Shown here piece after piece: positions 63,517-64,000 of a DNA stretch of 64,000 nt; within the stretch, counting starts at the first letter, position 1, and each line of letters begins with the position of its first letter. The position numbers and the translations under genes were made by a program. Where the stretch lies: contig NZ_CP026121.1 in NCBI RefSeq assembly GCF_003330845.1, forward strand, positions 6,615,501 through 6,679,500. Reading direction: 5' to 3'. This stretch comes from Streptomyces sp. Go-475 (GTDB lineage Bacteria > Actinomycetota > Actinomycetes > Streptomycetales > Streptomycetaceae). The notes under the pieces are model-generated. The model did not search any database. It had not been told where the DNA came from and worked only from the letters and a program-made list of their open reading frames with translations.

Positions 63517-64000
63517 TCAGCCGAGCAGTTCGACCTCCGCCAGCGTCGCCTCGCTGTCGAGGACCAGGCGGTACCTCTCGTACGTACCCGGCGACCTCAC
63601 CGAGAACGCGCGGGTCTGCCGGTCCCAGGCGAAGGACTCCCCGGAGCGCCGGTCCAGCGTCCGCCAGGTCTCACCGTCCGGGGAGCCCTGGAGCGTCCAG
63701 CCGGCCGGTGCCTTCGCCCGGTCCGCCGACGACGTCAGGGTGTACTGGACGGCCTTCGCACCCTCGCGGACCGGCAGGTCCACGGACGTCACCGCCGCGT
63801 CCGTCGCCGACGTGTCGTCGAACAGGGCGCCCTCACCCTTCAGCAGGTCCGCCCGGGGCGTGGGCACCTCGTCGTCCTGGGTGATCGACACGGGTGCGGC
63901 ATCCTCGCCCGTGCCCCACGACGACGGCCTCGGACCCATGTCGAACTCCAGGACACCACCCTTGGCGACCAGCGAATGCGGCAGCGAAGTCTTCGACCAC
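63517..64000 (-). CDS. GH92 family glycosidase, C-terminal part with F5/8-type (discoidin-like) domain, 5' end outside window
   Basis: About 160 codons are visible, reading in from the right edge. The first visible stretch (LPHSLVAKGGVLEFDMG, then WGTGEDAAP) matches the end of the GH92 alpha-mannosidase catalytic region. It is followed by a beta-sandwich carbohydrate-binding domain with TLQGSPDGETWRTLDRRSGE and TYERYRLVL. GH92 enzymes are calcium-dependent exo-alpha-mannosidases and are usually secreted. The catalytic domain and signal lie beyond the window, so activity cannot be judged. Confidence 0.78.
   Translation of the reverse strand, partial: WSKTSLPHSLVAKGGVLEFDMGPRPSSWGTGEDAAPVSITQDDEVPTPRADLLKGEGALFDDTSATDAAVTSVDLPVREGAKAVQYTLTSSADRAKAPAGWTLQGSPDGETWRTLDRRSGESFAWDRQTRAFSVRSPGTYERYRLVLDSEATLAEVELLG

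Overview
The window is GC-rich actinobacterial DNA, almost certainly a Streptomyces chromosome. Genes are dense with very high GC at third codon positions, GTG starts and ATGA/GTGA overlaps are common, and there are a perfect CebR box, an iron-box-like site, an ATPase-less sugar importer of the kind served by MsiK, and the neighbours murA2-acnA-xylFGH, an order I recall from the SCO5998-SCO6011 region of S. coelicolor. I found no tRNA, rRNA, insertion sequence or CRISPR array.

Region 1 (1-13360). A 5'-complete HATPase anti-sigma-like gene runs off the left edge. Next is an aryl-CoA catabolic regulon of 2-aminobenzoyl-CoA/salicylyl-CoA type: crotonase, fused FAD-monooxygenase/OYE reductase, acyl-CoA dehydrogenase, RidA, CoA ligase and PaaX-type repressor. 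It is split by a 4.7 kb conflict-type cassette, a Trypco1-like protein plus trypsin-nSTAND1-WD40. A shared motif, TGAC-GRCA-GTCA, marks both catabolic promoters. A small secreted protein follows.

Region 2 (13533-24305). A five-gene peptide/nickel-type ABC importer faces a minus-strand metal and sulfur group: an ArsR/SmtB zinc-type sensor with a perfect 14-bp inverted-repeat operator, a protein with 27 histidines in 99 residues, a methyltransferase, a SufS-like enzyme, a cysteine synthase-rhodanese fusion and a Y4yA-type decarboxylase. Zur-like boxes occur at two points.

Region 3 (24822-35876). Two convergent operons meet at one CTAG. The plus operon encodes a Ser/Thr kinase, an HPD-less J-like membrane protein, a GrpE-like protein, an enlarged Hsp70 and a TPR/OmpA-like membrane protein. 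The minus operon encodes a receptor-like kinase, an FHA protein and a second J-like tail-anchored protein. It looks like a dedicated, phospho-controlled chaperone machine and is the best candidate here for an undescribed system.

Region 4 (36193-53619). This holds secreted proteins, a DUF488 protein, an XRE-MurA fusion and aconitase (both preceded by TTATCTC-N6-GAGATR), a xylFGH-type importer translationally coupled to a SpoIIE-type phosphatase carrying 15 heptad repeats, a cellulose/chitin LPMO under a CebR box, and small proteins.

Region 5 (53757-64000). This is a hemicellulose island: CE7 esterase, LplB/LplC/SBP importer without an ATPase, DUF624-like protein, GH42, GH67 and the 3' end of a GH92 gene.
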